Positions 45,114 to 53,607 of a DNA stretch of 64,000 nucleotides are shown here, piece after piece (position 1 is the first letter of the stretch; every line of letters begins with the position of its first letter). The notes under the pieces are model-generated. The model had not been told where the DNA came from. It made no database searches and worked only from the letters and a program-made list of their open reading frames with translations. A program made the position numbers and the translations under genes. The DNA is from Bacteroidales bacterium (lineage in GTDB: Bacteria > Bacteroidota > Bacteroidia > Bacteroidales > F082): assembly GCA_016281295.1 (NCBI GenBank), contig JAEEII010000221.1, positions 1-64,000 on the forward strand, in the 5' to 3' direction.

Positions 45114-46781
45114 TTATTTAGCATACCATGTGGATGTTCTACCGCTAGCATAGCAATAAATAATCCCCTTCATTCGAAGTTTAGATAGCAGGTTGTTAAT
45201 CTTGTTCTGCTTCTGGGCATCGGTGAGTACATCTGGCAGGACACTCCATAACAATTTGGTTATTTCCTCTTTGCTTAAGGACTTATGGTCATGCAAGGCA
45301 TTTATCAGCAATTCTTCACAAGCCTTTCCCCCCAATCCCTTATGCCGGCTATAGGCCACCCTCTGTCCTGTAGACTGTGCGACATCCTTAGATATATAAA
45401 TGTTCGGCTTCCTACCCTCTACCAAATGCTTCTTTCTTAGGTACGCCAATTCATACGTAGTAAGAGGATGCTTCATTTGGATGCGATTAAGTAATTCAAT
45501 ATCTCTTAGAGACAGGTCTGGATTGCGAACTAAAACGTTGGCATAGTTGACGTCAATGATCTTTCCTGTAATGGTCACTATTACTCGATTATCCTCTATT
45601 TGATAAAGCGGCATTGGGAATAAACGCTTACGCTGGTAGTTATACATCTTACGAATGCCGCTGCCAATGGTGTCAACCATTTTGAGGCCAACCATAGCAT
45701 CACAAAGGAAACGGTTGCGGTAATACTCTTCCGGTGCATCGCTCTCAAGCACGTTCTCAATAGAACCTGGTAAAAAGGATCCTTTGTTGGAAAACACAAG
45801 ACGATCCTCATATTCTACAACGTTTACCTGACCACCAAGTGTATAATCCTGATGCGCAATGGCATTATTGATGGCCTCGCGAATCACATAAGGTTCATAA
45901 GTATCTAACTCCTCAGGGAAAATTGTCTGGAATTCAGTGTTGATATACCTGTATTTGAGATTCCTAATCTTAGAATACAGCTGATCAACAGCAAGGACAA
46001 AAGGACAAGTGAACACCTGATAGTCTCGCTCTATGCCATTATTATCCTTTAGGATCCACTTAATCTGCGCTACTGCGGGCGATATGAGCGCCCCACTCTC
46101 GGGTTTACCCAATAGCAATATGGCCGCACGGGTAATCTTGCCTTTCAAAGTAAGTCTAGCCTTGTTCAAAAACACCTCATCGCTCCACTGCTGAATCTCT
46201 TCCATTTTATCTGCATGAGCAGAAAGATAAAGACTTCTCGCTTTTGCTATTGCTTCTGGGGCAAGGTCAGACAAATCGGCATCAGTCACAATCTGCCGGC
46301 TCCAATCCTCCTTGGCTATTTGTTGCCTTATGGTCTCTATCTCATGGATATTCAGCGCTACCAAAGATTCTCCATCGCGACCATAGTAGTGACCTTGATA
46401 GGCCACGGGTAATCCCTGTGGAGCGGCAGGAATCTGAAATATCAACACTCTTTTACCATCACGTTTGAGATCATATATCTCGTCAAAGGTAAGCCGAGCC
46501 GTCATCTGGTCGGCAACTTTCTTCTTTAAAGCATCTAACGACGCCCGCGAAGGCTTGAACTGAGTATTAGTAAGACGGTGCGTGTCATTATCTACTCCCA
46601 TCACCAGCCAAGCGCACTTCATCCCTTTCAGATTTGCTTCATTGCTCAAAGCAGAGAAATACTTCCCCAAATCAGACTCACTAAACGAGTTCTCAGCACG
46701 TTTGAACTCCACGACTTCAATTTCATGAGTCATAGCAAGAAGCCTATCAAGAATAGCGTTTATCTCTTTCTCGCTAAACAT
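45114..46781 (-). CDS. AlbA_2 (Schlafen-like) / HATPase_c_4 protein
   Basis: The ATG at 46781 gives 555 residues; a GTG three codons upstream is less likely. The first 140 residues carry the AlbA_2 pattern (EVVEFKRAENSFSESDLGKYF, then WLVMGVDNDTH, and a GHYYGRDGESLVAL end). The middle has EAINNAIAHQDYTLGGQV and GSGIRKMYNYQ, the divergent HATPase_c_4 signature. A winged-helix C-terminus (LLSKLRMKGIIYCY) completes the architecture. Such proteins are often called transcriptional regulators or RecG-like helicases, and Schlafen-core relatives occur in defence loci. It borders the CBASS set. Confidence 0.7.
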   Translation of the reverse strand: MFSEKEINAILDRLLAMTHEIEVVEFKRAENSFSESDLGKYFSALSNEANLKGMKCAWLVMGVDNDTHRLTNTQFKPSRASLDALKKKVADQMTARLTFDEIYDLKRDGKRVLIFQIPAAPQGLPVAYQGHYYGRDGESLVALNIHEIETIRQQIAKEDWSRQIVTDADLSDLAPEAIAKARSLYLSAHADKMEEIQQWSDEVFLNKARLTLKGKITRAAILLLGKPESGALISPAVAQIKWILKDNNGIERDYQVFTCPFVLAVDQLYSKIRNLKYRYINTEFQTIFPEELDTYEPYVIREAINNAIAHQDYTLGGQVNVVEYEDRLVFSNKGSFLPGSIENVLESDAPEEYYRNRFLCDAMVGLKMVDTIGSGIRKMYNYQRKRLFPMPLYQIEDNRVIVTITGKIIDVNYANVLVRNPDLSLRDIELLNRIQMKHPLTTYELAYLRKKHLVEGRKPNIYISKDVAQSTGQRVAYSRHKGLGGKACEELLINALHDHKSLSKEEITKLLWSVLPDVLTDAQKQNKINNLLSKLRMKGIIYCYASGRTSTWYAK

Positions 46782-46833
46782 CGTATTCACTAAAAATTAT
46801 GAGATCATTTAATCCCCAGTAAAGTCTTTCCCA

Positions 46834-47928
46834 TTAAACCCCGGCTGTCTTGCCCGGGCCATCAGGGCCCGCCACTACGCACAAATCGTAATACTCTTTA
46901 TACCACTCCGCAAATCTCCTCAATCCTTCCCGCAGGGTAATCTTCGGCGTAAACCCAAAATCCCTCTCCAGGGCGGAGGCGTCCGCGTATGTTGTCGGCA
47001 CATCCCCCGGCTGCATGGGGACAAGTTCCTTGTGGGATTCGAAGTCATAATCGGCCGGCAACACGCCCGCGCGGACCAGTTCCTCCTGCAGAATCTGAAC
47101 AAAGTCCAGCAAATTCTCCGGCTGCCCGCCGCCGATGTTGTACACGGCGTAGGGCGGGATGGGCAAACCGTCCTCCCCTTTCCTGCGCACAGGCGCCTTG
47201 GCCATCACCCGCACGATACCTTCCACGATGTCATCCACGTAAGTAAAGTCCCTGCGGCAGTTGCCGTAGTTGTAGATCTGGATGGTCTTGCCGGCAAGCA
47301 GTTTGTTCGTAAAGCCGAAGTAGGCCATGTCGGGCCTGCCGGCGGGGCCGTACACGGTAAAGAACCGGAGGCCCGTGGAAGGGATGTCATAAAGCTTGCT
47401 GTAGCAGTGCGCCATGAGCTCGTTGCTCTTCTTGGTAGCGGCATAGAGCGAAACAGGGTTGTCCACGCGGTCATCAACGCTGAACGGCACCTTCTTGTTG
47501 CCGCCGTAAACGGAGCTGGACGAGGCATACACCAGATGCTCTACCGGATAGTGCCGGCACGCCTCCAGGATATTGTAAAAGCCGATGATGTTGCTCTCGA
47601 TATAAACATCCGGGTTCTCAATCGAATAACGGACCCCGGCCTGAGCGGCAAGGTTCACCACAACGTCGAACTTGTATTCTTCAAAGAGCCCGTTGATGAG
47701 CTCCTTATCGGCAATACTCCCCTTCACAAACTTATACCCGACAGACGCCGGTTTCAGTGCCTCCAGTTCCTTCAGCCGATACTCCTTCAGCGAAGGATCA
47801 TAGTAGGCGTTGAGGTTATCCACGCCCACAATCATCCCCTCCTTCATCTCCTTGAAGAGACGCTTCACCAGGTTGGCCCCTATGAATCCGGCGCTGCCGG
47901 TCACCAGTATAGTCTTACTCTTTTCCAT
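46834..47928 (-). CDS. UDP-glucuronate 4-epimerase-type SDR
   Basis: A 364-residue extended SDR: TGSAGFIGANLV (11-22), NLAAQAGVRYSIENP, YASSSSVYGGN and YAATKKSNELMAH (active Tyr/Lys), then TGLRFFTVYGPAGRPDMAYF, a segment typical of UDP-glucuronate 4-epimerases. Together with the UDP-glucose dehydrogenase two genes upstream it would make UDP-GalA from UDP-Glc through UDP-GlcA. The start overlaps the nucleotidyltransferase end by 14 bases. GC-rich like the core genes. Confidence 0.78.
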   Translation of the reverse strand: MEKSKTILVTGSAGFIGANLVKRLFKEMKEGMIVGVDNLNAYYDPSLKEYRLKELEALKPASVGYKFVKGSIADKELINGLFEEYKFDVVVNLAAQAGVRYSIENPDVYIESNIIGFYNILEACRHYPVEHLVYASSSSVYGGNKKVPFSVDDRVDNPVSLYAATKKSNELMAHCYSKLYDIPSTGLRFFTVYGPAGRPDMAYFGFTNKLLAGKTIQIYNYGNCRRDFTYVDDIVEGIVRVMAKAPVRRKGEDGLPIPPYAVYNIGGGQPENLLDFVQILQEELVRAGVLPADYDFESHKELVPMQPGDVPTTYADASALERDFGFTPKITLREGLRRFAEWYKEYYDLCVVAGPDGPGKTAGV

Positions 47929-48661
47929 TCCCTTGAAATGTCTTTTTCGCCAGCTCGTAACTCTCCAGATTGCCTATATCCAGCCGCTCGCCCGGCATCT
48001 CCCAGGCGTGGACCGCCGTGCGGCCGCAGAGCCAGGCGATGAAACTGCCCGGCGCGTCGGTGCCGCAGCCTTCGGCAATGCCCACATCCACCAGTCCCAG
48101 GTCTTCCCTGCGGTACAGGTAGAACGGCGGGCAGCACCAGTGGCTTTTGGGCTGGGCGGGCTTCTCCTCCATGGAGAGGATACGGCCGGAGGCGTCTACA
48201 TCGGCCACGCCGGACTTGTGAAGTTTGTTCAGGTCCGGCTGCCAGAAGCGCATGATGCACGTGGTTCCCTTCTCGCGGAAGTAGTCCAGAAAGCCCCGGA
48301 GACTGAAGGTGAGGAGGTTATCCCCGGCCATCACCAGAAGGTCGTCGTCCACTCCCCTCTCCCGGATGCCCAGCTGGATATCCTTCACCGCGCCCAGGCG
48401 GGTTTCGTTGGAGACGGAGCCGTCGTCCACCAAGGACATCTTGCCCTTGCAGGGATGCTTGTCTATCCATTCCTGAAAGATAGAGGCGAACTTATGGTTG
48501 GAGACCACTATGTATCCATCAACCTGGCCGCTCTGTTCCAAATCTTCGATGAGCCAGTCCAGGATGGGCTTCCCGGCCACTTCCAAGAGGGGCTTCGGGA
48601 AGTTTTCCGTAAGCGGATACAGGCGGGTGGCATAGCCCGCGGCCAGAATCAGACACTTCAT
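47915..48661 (-). CDS. Sugar-1-phosphate nucleotidyltransferase
   Basis: A 248-residue protein with LILAAGYATRLYPLTENFPKP (pyrophosphorylase loop) and VMAGDNLLTF for the metal site. It lies between a GHMP kinase (overlap 4 bases upstream) and the UDP-GlcA epimerase, so it may activate the kinase product, for example a uronic acid 1-phosphate. The specific sugar is inferred. Confidence 0.72.
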   Translation of the reverse strand: MKCLILAAGYATRLYPLTENFPKPLLEVAGKPILDWLIEDLEQSGQVDGYIVVSNHKFASIFQEWIDKHPCKGKMSLVDDGSVSNETRLGAVKDIQLGIRERGVDDDLLVMAGDNLLTFSLRGFLDYFREKGTTCIMRFWQPDLNKLHKSGVADVDASGRILSMEEKPAQPKSHWCCPPFYLYRREDLGLVDVGIAEGCGTDAPGSFIAWLCGRTAVHAWEMPGERLDIGNLESYELAKKTFQGNGKE

Positions 48662-49830
48662 AACACTACTCCGTCGGCGCTGTCACAAATATAAACGTCA
48701 TATTTCCCCTTCATTTCGGGGAAGGCTTTCAAATACTGCTCGCTTACCTGGCGGGAGACGGACTCCTCGTAGGCGGGGTCAATCAAAGCCATACAGCAGC
48801 CCTTGAAGCCTGCGCCGGAGAACCGTCCGCCATAAATCCCCTCCGTCTGCGTCATGATCTCATACAGGCGGATCTGCTCGGGCGCGCCGGATTCCCAGTT
48901 ATGGATGCTGCTCCAGCCGGACTCAAACGAGAGTTTTCCGTAGGCCTCGATGTCGCCGCGGCGCCAGGCATCGGCCCCCTTCTGCACCCGCTCGAACTCC
49001 GTATACCAATGCTCGCAGCGCTTGGCCCAGGGCTCCGGAAGACGGCTCTTGTACCGCTCGTAAACCTCGCGGGGGACGTGCCGGGCATTGGCATCCTTGA
49101 ACTTGCCGTACTCCATTCCGGCGAAGGCCTGCAGGGCATAGACCCCGGAGCGCAGTTCGTCCACGCGCATGTTGTACTTGGAGCCCGCCAGGCTGTGCTC
49201 CAGCCCGCTGAAGAAGATGGCGATTTTGTACGGCTTCATCTGCGCCGGCTGCGGGATGAGCTCATACTGCCCGTCCAGGGTGTCCAGATAGAGGAGATGG
49301 TTCTTTCGGCCCAATACTTCGCAGCTCTGGTCCAGCTTGCCCACGCTCACGCCCACGTAGTTCAGTTCCGCGTCGTAGGCTACGTCGATGATCTCCTGCT
49401 GCTCCAGCCGGATGCCGTTCACCTTGCACAGCGCCGTAAGGAAACTAATGATGACGGCCGCGCTGGAGGAAAGTCCCCCGATGGGCAGCGATCCTTCAAT
49501 CACCCCGCAAAGGCCGATGTTCAGGCGGTGCCTGCGCGAAAGCGCCAGCGTGGCGCCGCGGAGGTAATCGGCCCAGTCCCCCTGCTTCTGCGAAGGGACG
49601 GAGGCGATGTGCCACTGCGCCCGCTTCGGGAACTGCAGGGAGGCCATCTCCACCACCCCGTTCTGCTTGGGGGCGTAGGCGATGTGGATGCCCTTGTCGA
49701 TGGCAAGGCCGGTGATCTTTCCAAGGTTATGGTCCGAATGCGCGCCGATGGGGCAGATCCGGTACGGGCAGAAAGACAGCCCCTCCGGGTCGCGGCCGTA
49801 TGTCTCACGGAATCTGTTCTCGCAAAGCAT
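48658..49830 (-). CDS. GHMP-family sugar kinase (galactokinase/galacturonokinase-like)
   Basis: A 390-residue GHMP kinase: the N-terminal CPYRICPIGAHSDHN replaces the galactokinase GRVNLIGEHTDYN, the ATP loop is PIGGLSSSAAV and the third motif is GGRFSGAGFKGCCM. The Ala-His-x-Asp-His form instead of Glu-His-Thr-Asp-Tyr fits uronic-acid kinases better than true galactokinases (inference from memory). With a nucleotidyltransferase and a UDP-GlcA epimerase next door, a salvage route to UDP-uronic acids is plausible. Confidence 0.7.
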   Translation of the reverse strand: MLCENRFRETYGRDPEGLSFCPYRICPIGAHSDHNLGKITGLAIDKGIHIAYAPKQNGVVEMASLQFPKRAQWHIASVPSQKQGDWADYLRGATLALSRRHRLNIGLCGVIEGSLPIGGLSSSAAVIISFLTALCKVNGIRLEQQEIIDVAYDAELNYVGVSVGKLDQSCEVLGRKNHLLYLDTLDGQYELIPQPAQMKPYKIAIFFSGLEHSLAGSKYNMRVDELRSGVYALQAFAGMEYGKFKDANARHVPREVYERYKSRLPEPWAKRCEHWYTEFERVQKGADAWRRGDIEAYGKLSFESGWSSIHNWESGAPEQIRLYEIMTQTEGIYGGRFSGAGFKGCCMALIDPAYEESVSRQVSEQYLKAFPEMKGKYDVYICDSADGVVL

Positions 49831-49832
49831 AA

Positions 49833-51125
49833 CTAGTCTCGTTTAAAGATGTCGCGGGTGTAGACTTTGTCCCTGACGTCGTCCAGGGCGGGGTCGTAGC
49901 GGTTGGCGATGATGCAATGGGCCTGCGCCTTGAAATCTTCCAGATTGTTGACGACCTTCGAGCCGAAGAAGGTGCTCCCGTCCTCCAGCGTAGGTTCGTA
50001 AATGATCACCGCGGCGCCCTTGGCCTTGATACGTTTCATAATGCCCTGGATGGCCGACTGCCTGAAGTTGTCGGAGTTGGATTTCATCGTGAGCCGATAC
50101 ACGCCGATGGTCACCTCCTGTTCGCGGGCGGCCGAATAATCGCTGGAGGCCGTATAATAGCCGGCCTTCCTGAGGACCTGATCGGCTATGAAATCCTTCC
50201 GCGTGCGGTTGCTCTCCACGATGGCCTGGATGAGGTTCTCCGGCACGTCGTTGTAGTTGGCAAGTAGCTGCTTCGTGTCCTTGGGGAGGCAGTAGCCGCC
50301 GTAGCCGAAGCTGGGGTTGTTGTAATGGTCGCCGATGCGCGGATCCAGGCTGATGCCCCGGATGATGTTCTGCGTATCCAGACCTTTTACCTCCGCATAA
50401 GTGTCCAGCTCATTGAAATAGCTCACCCGGAGGGCGAGGTAGGTGTTTGCGAAAAGCTTGACGGCCTCGGCCTCCTTCGCACCCATGAAGAGGGTGGGAA
50501 TGTCCTGCTTGATAGCGCCTTCTTGCAGCAACTGCGCAAAGGTGTGCGCACGCTCCTCCAGGTCATTGGTGACGAGCTTTTTGATGGCCGCATTCTCTTC
50601 CTCGTAGCCGTCCATCATCTTCGGACAGCCCACGATGATGCGGCTGGGATAGAGGTTGTCGTAGAGGGCTTTGCTTTCCCTCAGGAACTCCGGGGAGAAG
50701 AGGAGGTTGAGTTTCTTCACGCCCTCCTTCGCGTACTTGACATACAGGCTGCGCGTGTACCCCACGGGGATGGTGGACTTGATGACCATCGTCGCGTCCG
50801 GGTTCACCGCCAATACGAGGTCTATCACTTCCTCCACGTGCGACGTATCGAAGAAATTCTTCTGCGGATCGTAGTTCGTGGGGGCGGCAATGATGACGAA
50901 TTCGGCATCCTTATAGGCTTCGGCGCCGTCCAGGGTCGCTTTTAGGTTCAGGTCCTTTTCGGCCAGATACTTCTCGATATACTCGTCCTGAATGGGACTC
51001 TTCCGCCGGTTGATGAGTTCCACCTTCGCGGGAACCACATCCACCGCGGTCACTTCATTATGCTGGGCCAACAGCGTGGCCATACTCATTCCCACATAGC
51101 CGGTCCCGGCAACTGCTATCTTCAT
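49833..51125 (-). CDS. ugd: UDP-glucose 6-dehydrogenase
   Basis: A 430-residue enzyme. [20 protein letters not shown] is the NAD site, [17 protein letters not shown] and [15 protein letters not shown] (catalytic Cys in YCLPKD) are the diagnostic UDP-sugar dehydrogenase motifs. It oxidises UDP-glucose to UDP-glucuronate. Transcription starts at a well-formed -7 box at 51291-51298, leaving a leader of about 160 bases, and the downstream kinase gene starts 3 bases after the stop. Confidence 0.88.
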   Translation of the reverse strand: MKIAVAGTGYVGMSMATLLAQHNEVTAVDVVPAKVELINRRKSPIQDEYIEKYLAEKDLNLKATLDGAEAYKDAEFVIIAAPTNYDPQKNFFDTSHVEEVIDLVLAVNPDATMVIKSTIPVGYTRSLYVKYAKEGVKKLNLLFSPEFLRESKALYDNLYPSRIIVGCPKMMDGYEEENAAIKKLVTNDLEERAHTFAQLLQEGAIKQDIPTLFMGAKEAEAVKLFANTYLALRVSYFNELDTYAEVKGLDTQNIIRGISLDPRIGDHYNNPSFGYGGYCLPKDTKQLLANYNDVPENLIQAIVESNRTRKDFIADQVLRKAGYYTASSDYSAAREQEVTIGVYRLTMKSNSDNFRQSAIQGIMKRIKAKGAAVIIYEPTLEDGSTFFGSKVVNNLEDFKAQAHCIIANRYDPALDDVRDKVYTRDIFKRD

Positions 51126-51285
51126 CTTTAATTGGTTGATTTGTACATACTACTCCTATTCCCCTGCCCGCAAGACACTAGCAGGCCGGAGAAAAAGAGG
51201 GGCGGACGAAGGGTTTATCCTTCTCCGGATTGCCGCTATCCAGCAGGCGCTCCGGCCGCCTTGCGTACCGTTTTCAGGGGTTTGC
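51126..51285 (-). promoter_or_regulatory. Long 5' leader of ugd with alternative pairings
   Basis: On the minus strand the sequence CTCCGGCC (51184-51191) can pair with GGCCGGAG (51250-51257, 8 bp) or with CCGGAG (51223-51228). Two upstream copies compete for one downstream arm, as in attenuators. There is no clear terminator T-run after either helix, so the regulatory reading is tentative. Confidence 0.35.
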
Positions 51286-51290
51286 AAACA

Positions 51291-51298
51291 CAAAGGTA
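51291..51298 (-). promoter_or_regulatory. Bacteroidetes -7 box for ugd (TACCTTTG)
   Basis: TACCTTTG matches TAnnTTTG on the minus strand. The -33 position falls inside the terminator stem at 51310-51328, so terminator and promoter share sequence. The transcription start would be near 51285. Confidence 0.6.
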
Positions 51299-51328
51299 AG
51301 AAAAAAAAAGGGATTCTAAAAGAATCCC
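51299..51328 (-). terminator. Rho-independent terminator for rmlB (minus strand)
   Basis: A perfect stem GGGATTCT/AGAATCCC (51310-51317 and 51321-51328, loop AAA) is followed on the minus strand by a T9 run (51301-51309). It ends transcripts coming from rmlB, about 150 bases after that gene stops. Confidence 0.8.
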
Positions 51329-51353
51329 CCCGAAAATAAGTACCTCGAAAGAC

Positions 51354-51384
51354 TTGGAAATTGAAATAGAATGCTCTATCTTTG
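51354..51384 (+). promoter_or_regulatory. Promoter of small RNA 1
   Basis: TTGG (51354-51357, three of four match TTTG), 19-base spacer, then TATCTTTG (51377-51384), a perfect TAnnTTTG. The start is predicted near 51391. Confidence 0.65.
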
Positions 51385-51390
51385 TAGTGT

Positions 51391-51465
51391 TAATCTTGGA
51401 GGCCCCTTGAGAAAGGGCAAGTTACATAGGGCATTTCCCAGAAATGGGAGATGCCCTACTTTTTC
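51391..51465 (+). ncRNA. Candidate small RNA 1 (about 75 nt) with own terminator
   Basis: After the promoter comes a first hairpin CCCTT-GAGA-AAGGG, a short linker, then a terminator stem TAGGGCAT..TCCCA-GAAA-TGGGA..ATGCCCTA (51427-51458, including one T-G pair) followed by CTTTTTC. Both loops are GNRA type. No credible coding frame is inside. It lies in the plus direction between ugd and rmlB, both of which run on the minus strand. I cannot assign an Rfam family; an sRNA acting in trans, or antisense to the 3' end of the rmlB message, is possible. Confidence 0.6.
51427..51465 (+). terminator. Rho-independent terminator of small RNA 1
   Basis: A 14-bp paired stem closed by GAAA (51427-51458) and followed by five T (51460-51464). 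On the minus strand only A follows, so it is directional. Confidence 0.8.
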
Positions 51466-51469
51466 TTCC

Positions 51470-52597
51470 TTATCGCCCTTTATACATATTCTCGTAATAC
51501 TTCTGGTAGTCCCCGCTGGTCACGTTGTCCAACCAGTCCTGATTATCCAGATACCAGCGCACCGTCTTTTCGATGCCTTCTTCGAATTGCAAGGACGGCT
51601 CCCAGCCCAGCTCACGCTGCAGTTTTGTGGAGTCGATCGCATAGCGGAGGTCGTGCCCCGCGCGGTCCGTCACATAAGTGATGAGGCCCAGGTCCTCCCC
51701 TTCCGCACGTCCGAGCAGCCGGTCCACCGTGCCGATGAGCACCTTGATGAGGTCGATGTTCTTCCACTCGTTAAACCCGCCGATGTTGTAGGTCTCGGCA
51801 ATGCGTCCCTCGTGGAAAATGAGGTCGATGGCCCGCGCATGATCCTCCACGTACAGCCAGTCCCGCACGTTCTCGCCCTTACCATACACCGGCAGGGGTT
51901 TCCGATGACGGATGTTATTGATAAACAGCGGAATGAGCTTCTCCGGGAACTGGTAAGGACCGTAGTTGTTGGAGCAGTTGGTGACGATGGTAGGAAGGCC
52001 GAAGGTATCGTGAAACGCCCGCACGAAGTGGTCGCTCGAAGCCTTCGCCGCGCTGTACGGACTGTGCGGCTGATACTTCAGGTCTTCGGTAAAGAACTTC
52101 TCCCCATAAGCCAGATGATGCTTCCCGGAAGAGGCCTTCGTGGAGAACGGCGGATCAATCCCTTCTGGACGGGTCATCTCCAGCGCCCCGTATACCTCGT
52201 CTGTGGAAATATGGTAGAATCTCTTGCTTTCATAATTCCCATCCCAGGCGGCTTTTGCGGCCTGCAGCAGGCTCAGGGTACCCATCACGTTGGTCTGCGC
52301 GAAGGTGAACGGATCCTTGATGGAGCGGTCCACGTGGCTTTCCGCCGCCAGGTGGATGATGCCGTCCACCCGCTCCTCCTGCATGAGTTTGAGCACACCC
52401 TCGAAGTCGCAGATATCCATCTTTACGAAGCGGTAATTGGGCTTGCCCTCGATGTCCTTGAGGTTCTCAAGGTTCCCCGCATAGGTGAGCTTATCCAGGT
52501 TAATGATCTTATAATCAGGATATTTGTTCACAAAAAGGCGCACAACGTGACTGCCGATGAACCCGGCTCCGCCCGTGATGATGATGGATCGCTGCAT
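51470..52597 (-). CDS. rmlB: dTDP-glucose 4,6-dehydratase
   Basis: A 375-residue SDR: TGGAGFIGSHVVRLFVNKYP at the start, HLAAESHVDRSI, YHISTDEVYGAL and YSAAKASSDHFVRAFHDTFG are the diagnostic RmlB motifs (Tyr/Lys in YSAAK). It makes dTDP-4-keto-6-deoxyglucose. No rmlA, rmlC or rmlD lies beside it in the window. It is transcribed alone from a -7 box at 52619-52626 and ends at the terminator at 51299-51328. Confidence 0.88.
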   Translation of the reverse strand: MQRSIIITGGAGFIGSHVVRLFVNKYPDYKIINLDKLTYAGNLENLKDIEGKPNYRFVKMDICDFEGVLKLMQEERVDGIIHLAAESHVDRSIKDPFTFAQTNVMGTLSLLQAAKAAWDGNYESKRFYHISTDEVYGALEMTRPEGIDPPFSTKASSGKHHLAYGEKFFTEDLKYQPHSPYSAAKASSDHFVRAFHDTFGLPTIVTNCSNNYGPYQFPEKLIPLFINNIRHRKPLPVYGKGENVRDWLYVEDHARAIDLIFHEGRIAETYNIGGFNEWKNIDLIKVLIGTVDRLLGRAEGEDLGLITYVTDRAGHDLRYAIDSTKLQRELGWEPSLQFEEGIEKTVRWYLDNQDWLDNVTSGDYQKYYENMYKGR

Positions 52598-52618
52598 GCT
52601 TTAGTAATTTACAATTTT

Positions 52619-52626
52619 CAAATATA
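52619..52626 (-). promoter_or_regulatory. -7 box of rmlB (TATATTTG)
   Basis: TATATTTG on the minus strand, 22 bases before the ATG of rmlB, matches TAnnTTTG. It is 21 bases from the divergent yicC box, so the two promoters share about 80 bases. Confidence 0.55.
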
Positions 52627-52647
52627 CGCTTTTTCCGCGAAAAATCG

Positions 52648-52655
52648 TAACTTTG
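52648..52655 (+). promoter_or_regulatory. -7 box of yicC (TAACTTTG)
   Basis: TAACTTTG matches TAnnTTTG and lies 24 bases before the ATG at 52679. A TTTT run near 52631 is at about the -33 distance. Confidence 0.6.
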
Positions 52656-52678
52656 TACAGCAAAACACTACGCGCACC

Positions 52679-53575
52679 ATGATTCAGTCCATGACCGGCT
52701 ACGGCAAGGCCGAAGCCCTCCTCCCGGGCGGCAAACTCACCCTGGAAATCCGCACCCTCAACGCCAAGAGCGCCGACATCAACATCAAGAGTTCCCTCCT
52801 CCCGAAGGACAAAGAATTGGAGGTCCGTAAATTATTGGCCGATAAACTTGTACGCGGAACAATTGACGTATTCCTTAACTTCGAGCCCGCCCCCGGAAAC
52901 GGCCATTCCATCAACGCCGACGCCTTCCATGATTACTGGAGAAGCACCGTCGCGGCGATGGATAAAGAGACCCTTATGACCAGGGCGACGCTGAAGGATC
53001 CGGGCGTGGGAACCGTCCTCGCGAACGCCATCCTCCGCCTCCCGGACGTCGTGGATTCCAAGCGGGCCGATGCCATCGGCCCCGACGACTGGCCCAAGGT
53101 CTCCGCGGCGCTGAAAGAAGCCCTGGACCAGGTCCTGGACTACCGCTCCACCGAGGGGCGCGCGCTCTATAAAGACGTAACCGCGCGCGTGCAGGGCATC
53201 CTCGCGCTCTATGACCAGGTCGAGGCCCTGGAAGGCGAGCGCATCCGCGCCGTCCGGGAAAAGTTTACCAAGGCCCTCGCAGATCTTTCCCCCCAGCCCA
53301 ACCCCGAGCGCCTGGAACAGGAAATGATCTTCTACCTGGAAAAATACGACATCAACGAGGAAAAGGTGCGCCTCCGCCAGCACTGCAAATACTTTATGGA
53401 AGTGATTGACTCCGAGCCCTACCCCGGCAAAAAGCTGGGCTTCATCATCCAGGAAATGGGCCGCGAGATCAACACCACCGGCTCCAAGGCCAACCACGCC
53501 GGAATCCAACAGCTCGTCGTCCGTATGAAGGACGAACTGGAAAAAATCCGCGAGCAGTCGATGAATATCCTTTAG
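52679..53575 (+). CDS. yicC: YicC-family endoribonuclease
   Basis: A 298-residue protein with the family start MIQSMTGYGKAEA, RTLNAKSADINIK, STEGRALYKDV and the C-terminal QEMIFYLEKYDINEE, LRQHCKYF and INTTGSKANH that mark YicC/YloC. The frame stays open for over 1,300 bases upstream across rmlB, but no start there makes sense; the ATG at 52679 follows a -7 box. YicC is an RNase that cleaves structured RNAs. It is transcribed divergently from rmlB. Confidence 0.88.
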   Translation: MIQSMTGYGKAEALLPGGKLTLEIRTLNAKSADINIKSSLLPKDKELEVRKLLADKLVRGTIDVFLNFEPAPGNGHSINADAFHDYWRSTVAAMDKETLMTRATLKDPGVGTVLANAILRLPDVVDSKRADAIGPDDWPKVSAALKEALDQVLDYRSTEGRALYKDVTARVQGILALYDQVEALEGERIRAVREKFTKALADLSPQPNPERLEQEMIFYLEKYDINEEKVRLRQHCKYFMEVIDSEPYPGKKLGFIIQEMGREINTTGSKANHAGIQQLVVRMKDELEKIREQSMNIL

Positions 53576-53601
53576 GTTTTTCCCGAAAAGTATTACCTTT
53601 G
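53571..53601 (+). promoter_or_regulatory. Promoter of small RNA 2
   Basis: TTTA (53571-53574, one mismatch to TTTG) inside the yicC stop region, 19 bases, then TACCTTTG (53594-53601). Predicted start near 53608. Confidence 0.6.
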
Positions 53602-53607
53602 CATTAG

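Noticed and set aside
47032..49836. Long plus-strand frames opposite the uronic acid genes
   Set aside because: They mirror GC-rich minus-strand genes with clear motifs and have no recognisable domains.
51371..52678. Open plus-strand frame in phase with yicC upstream of its ATG
   Set aside because: It covers rmlB on the opposite strand; the yicC family starts MIQSMTGYG at 52679 after its own promoter box.
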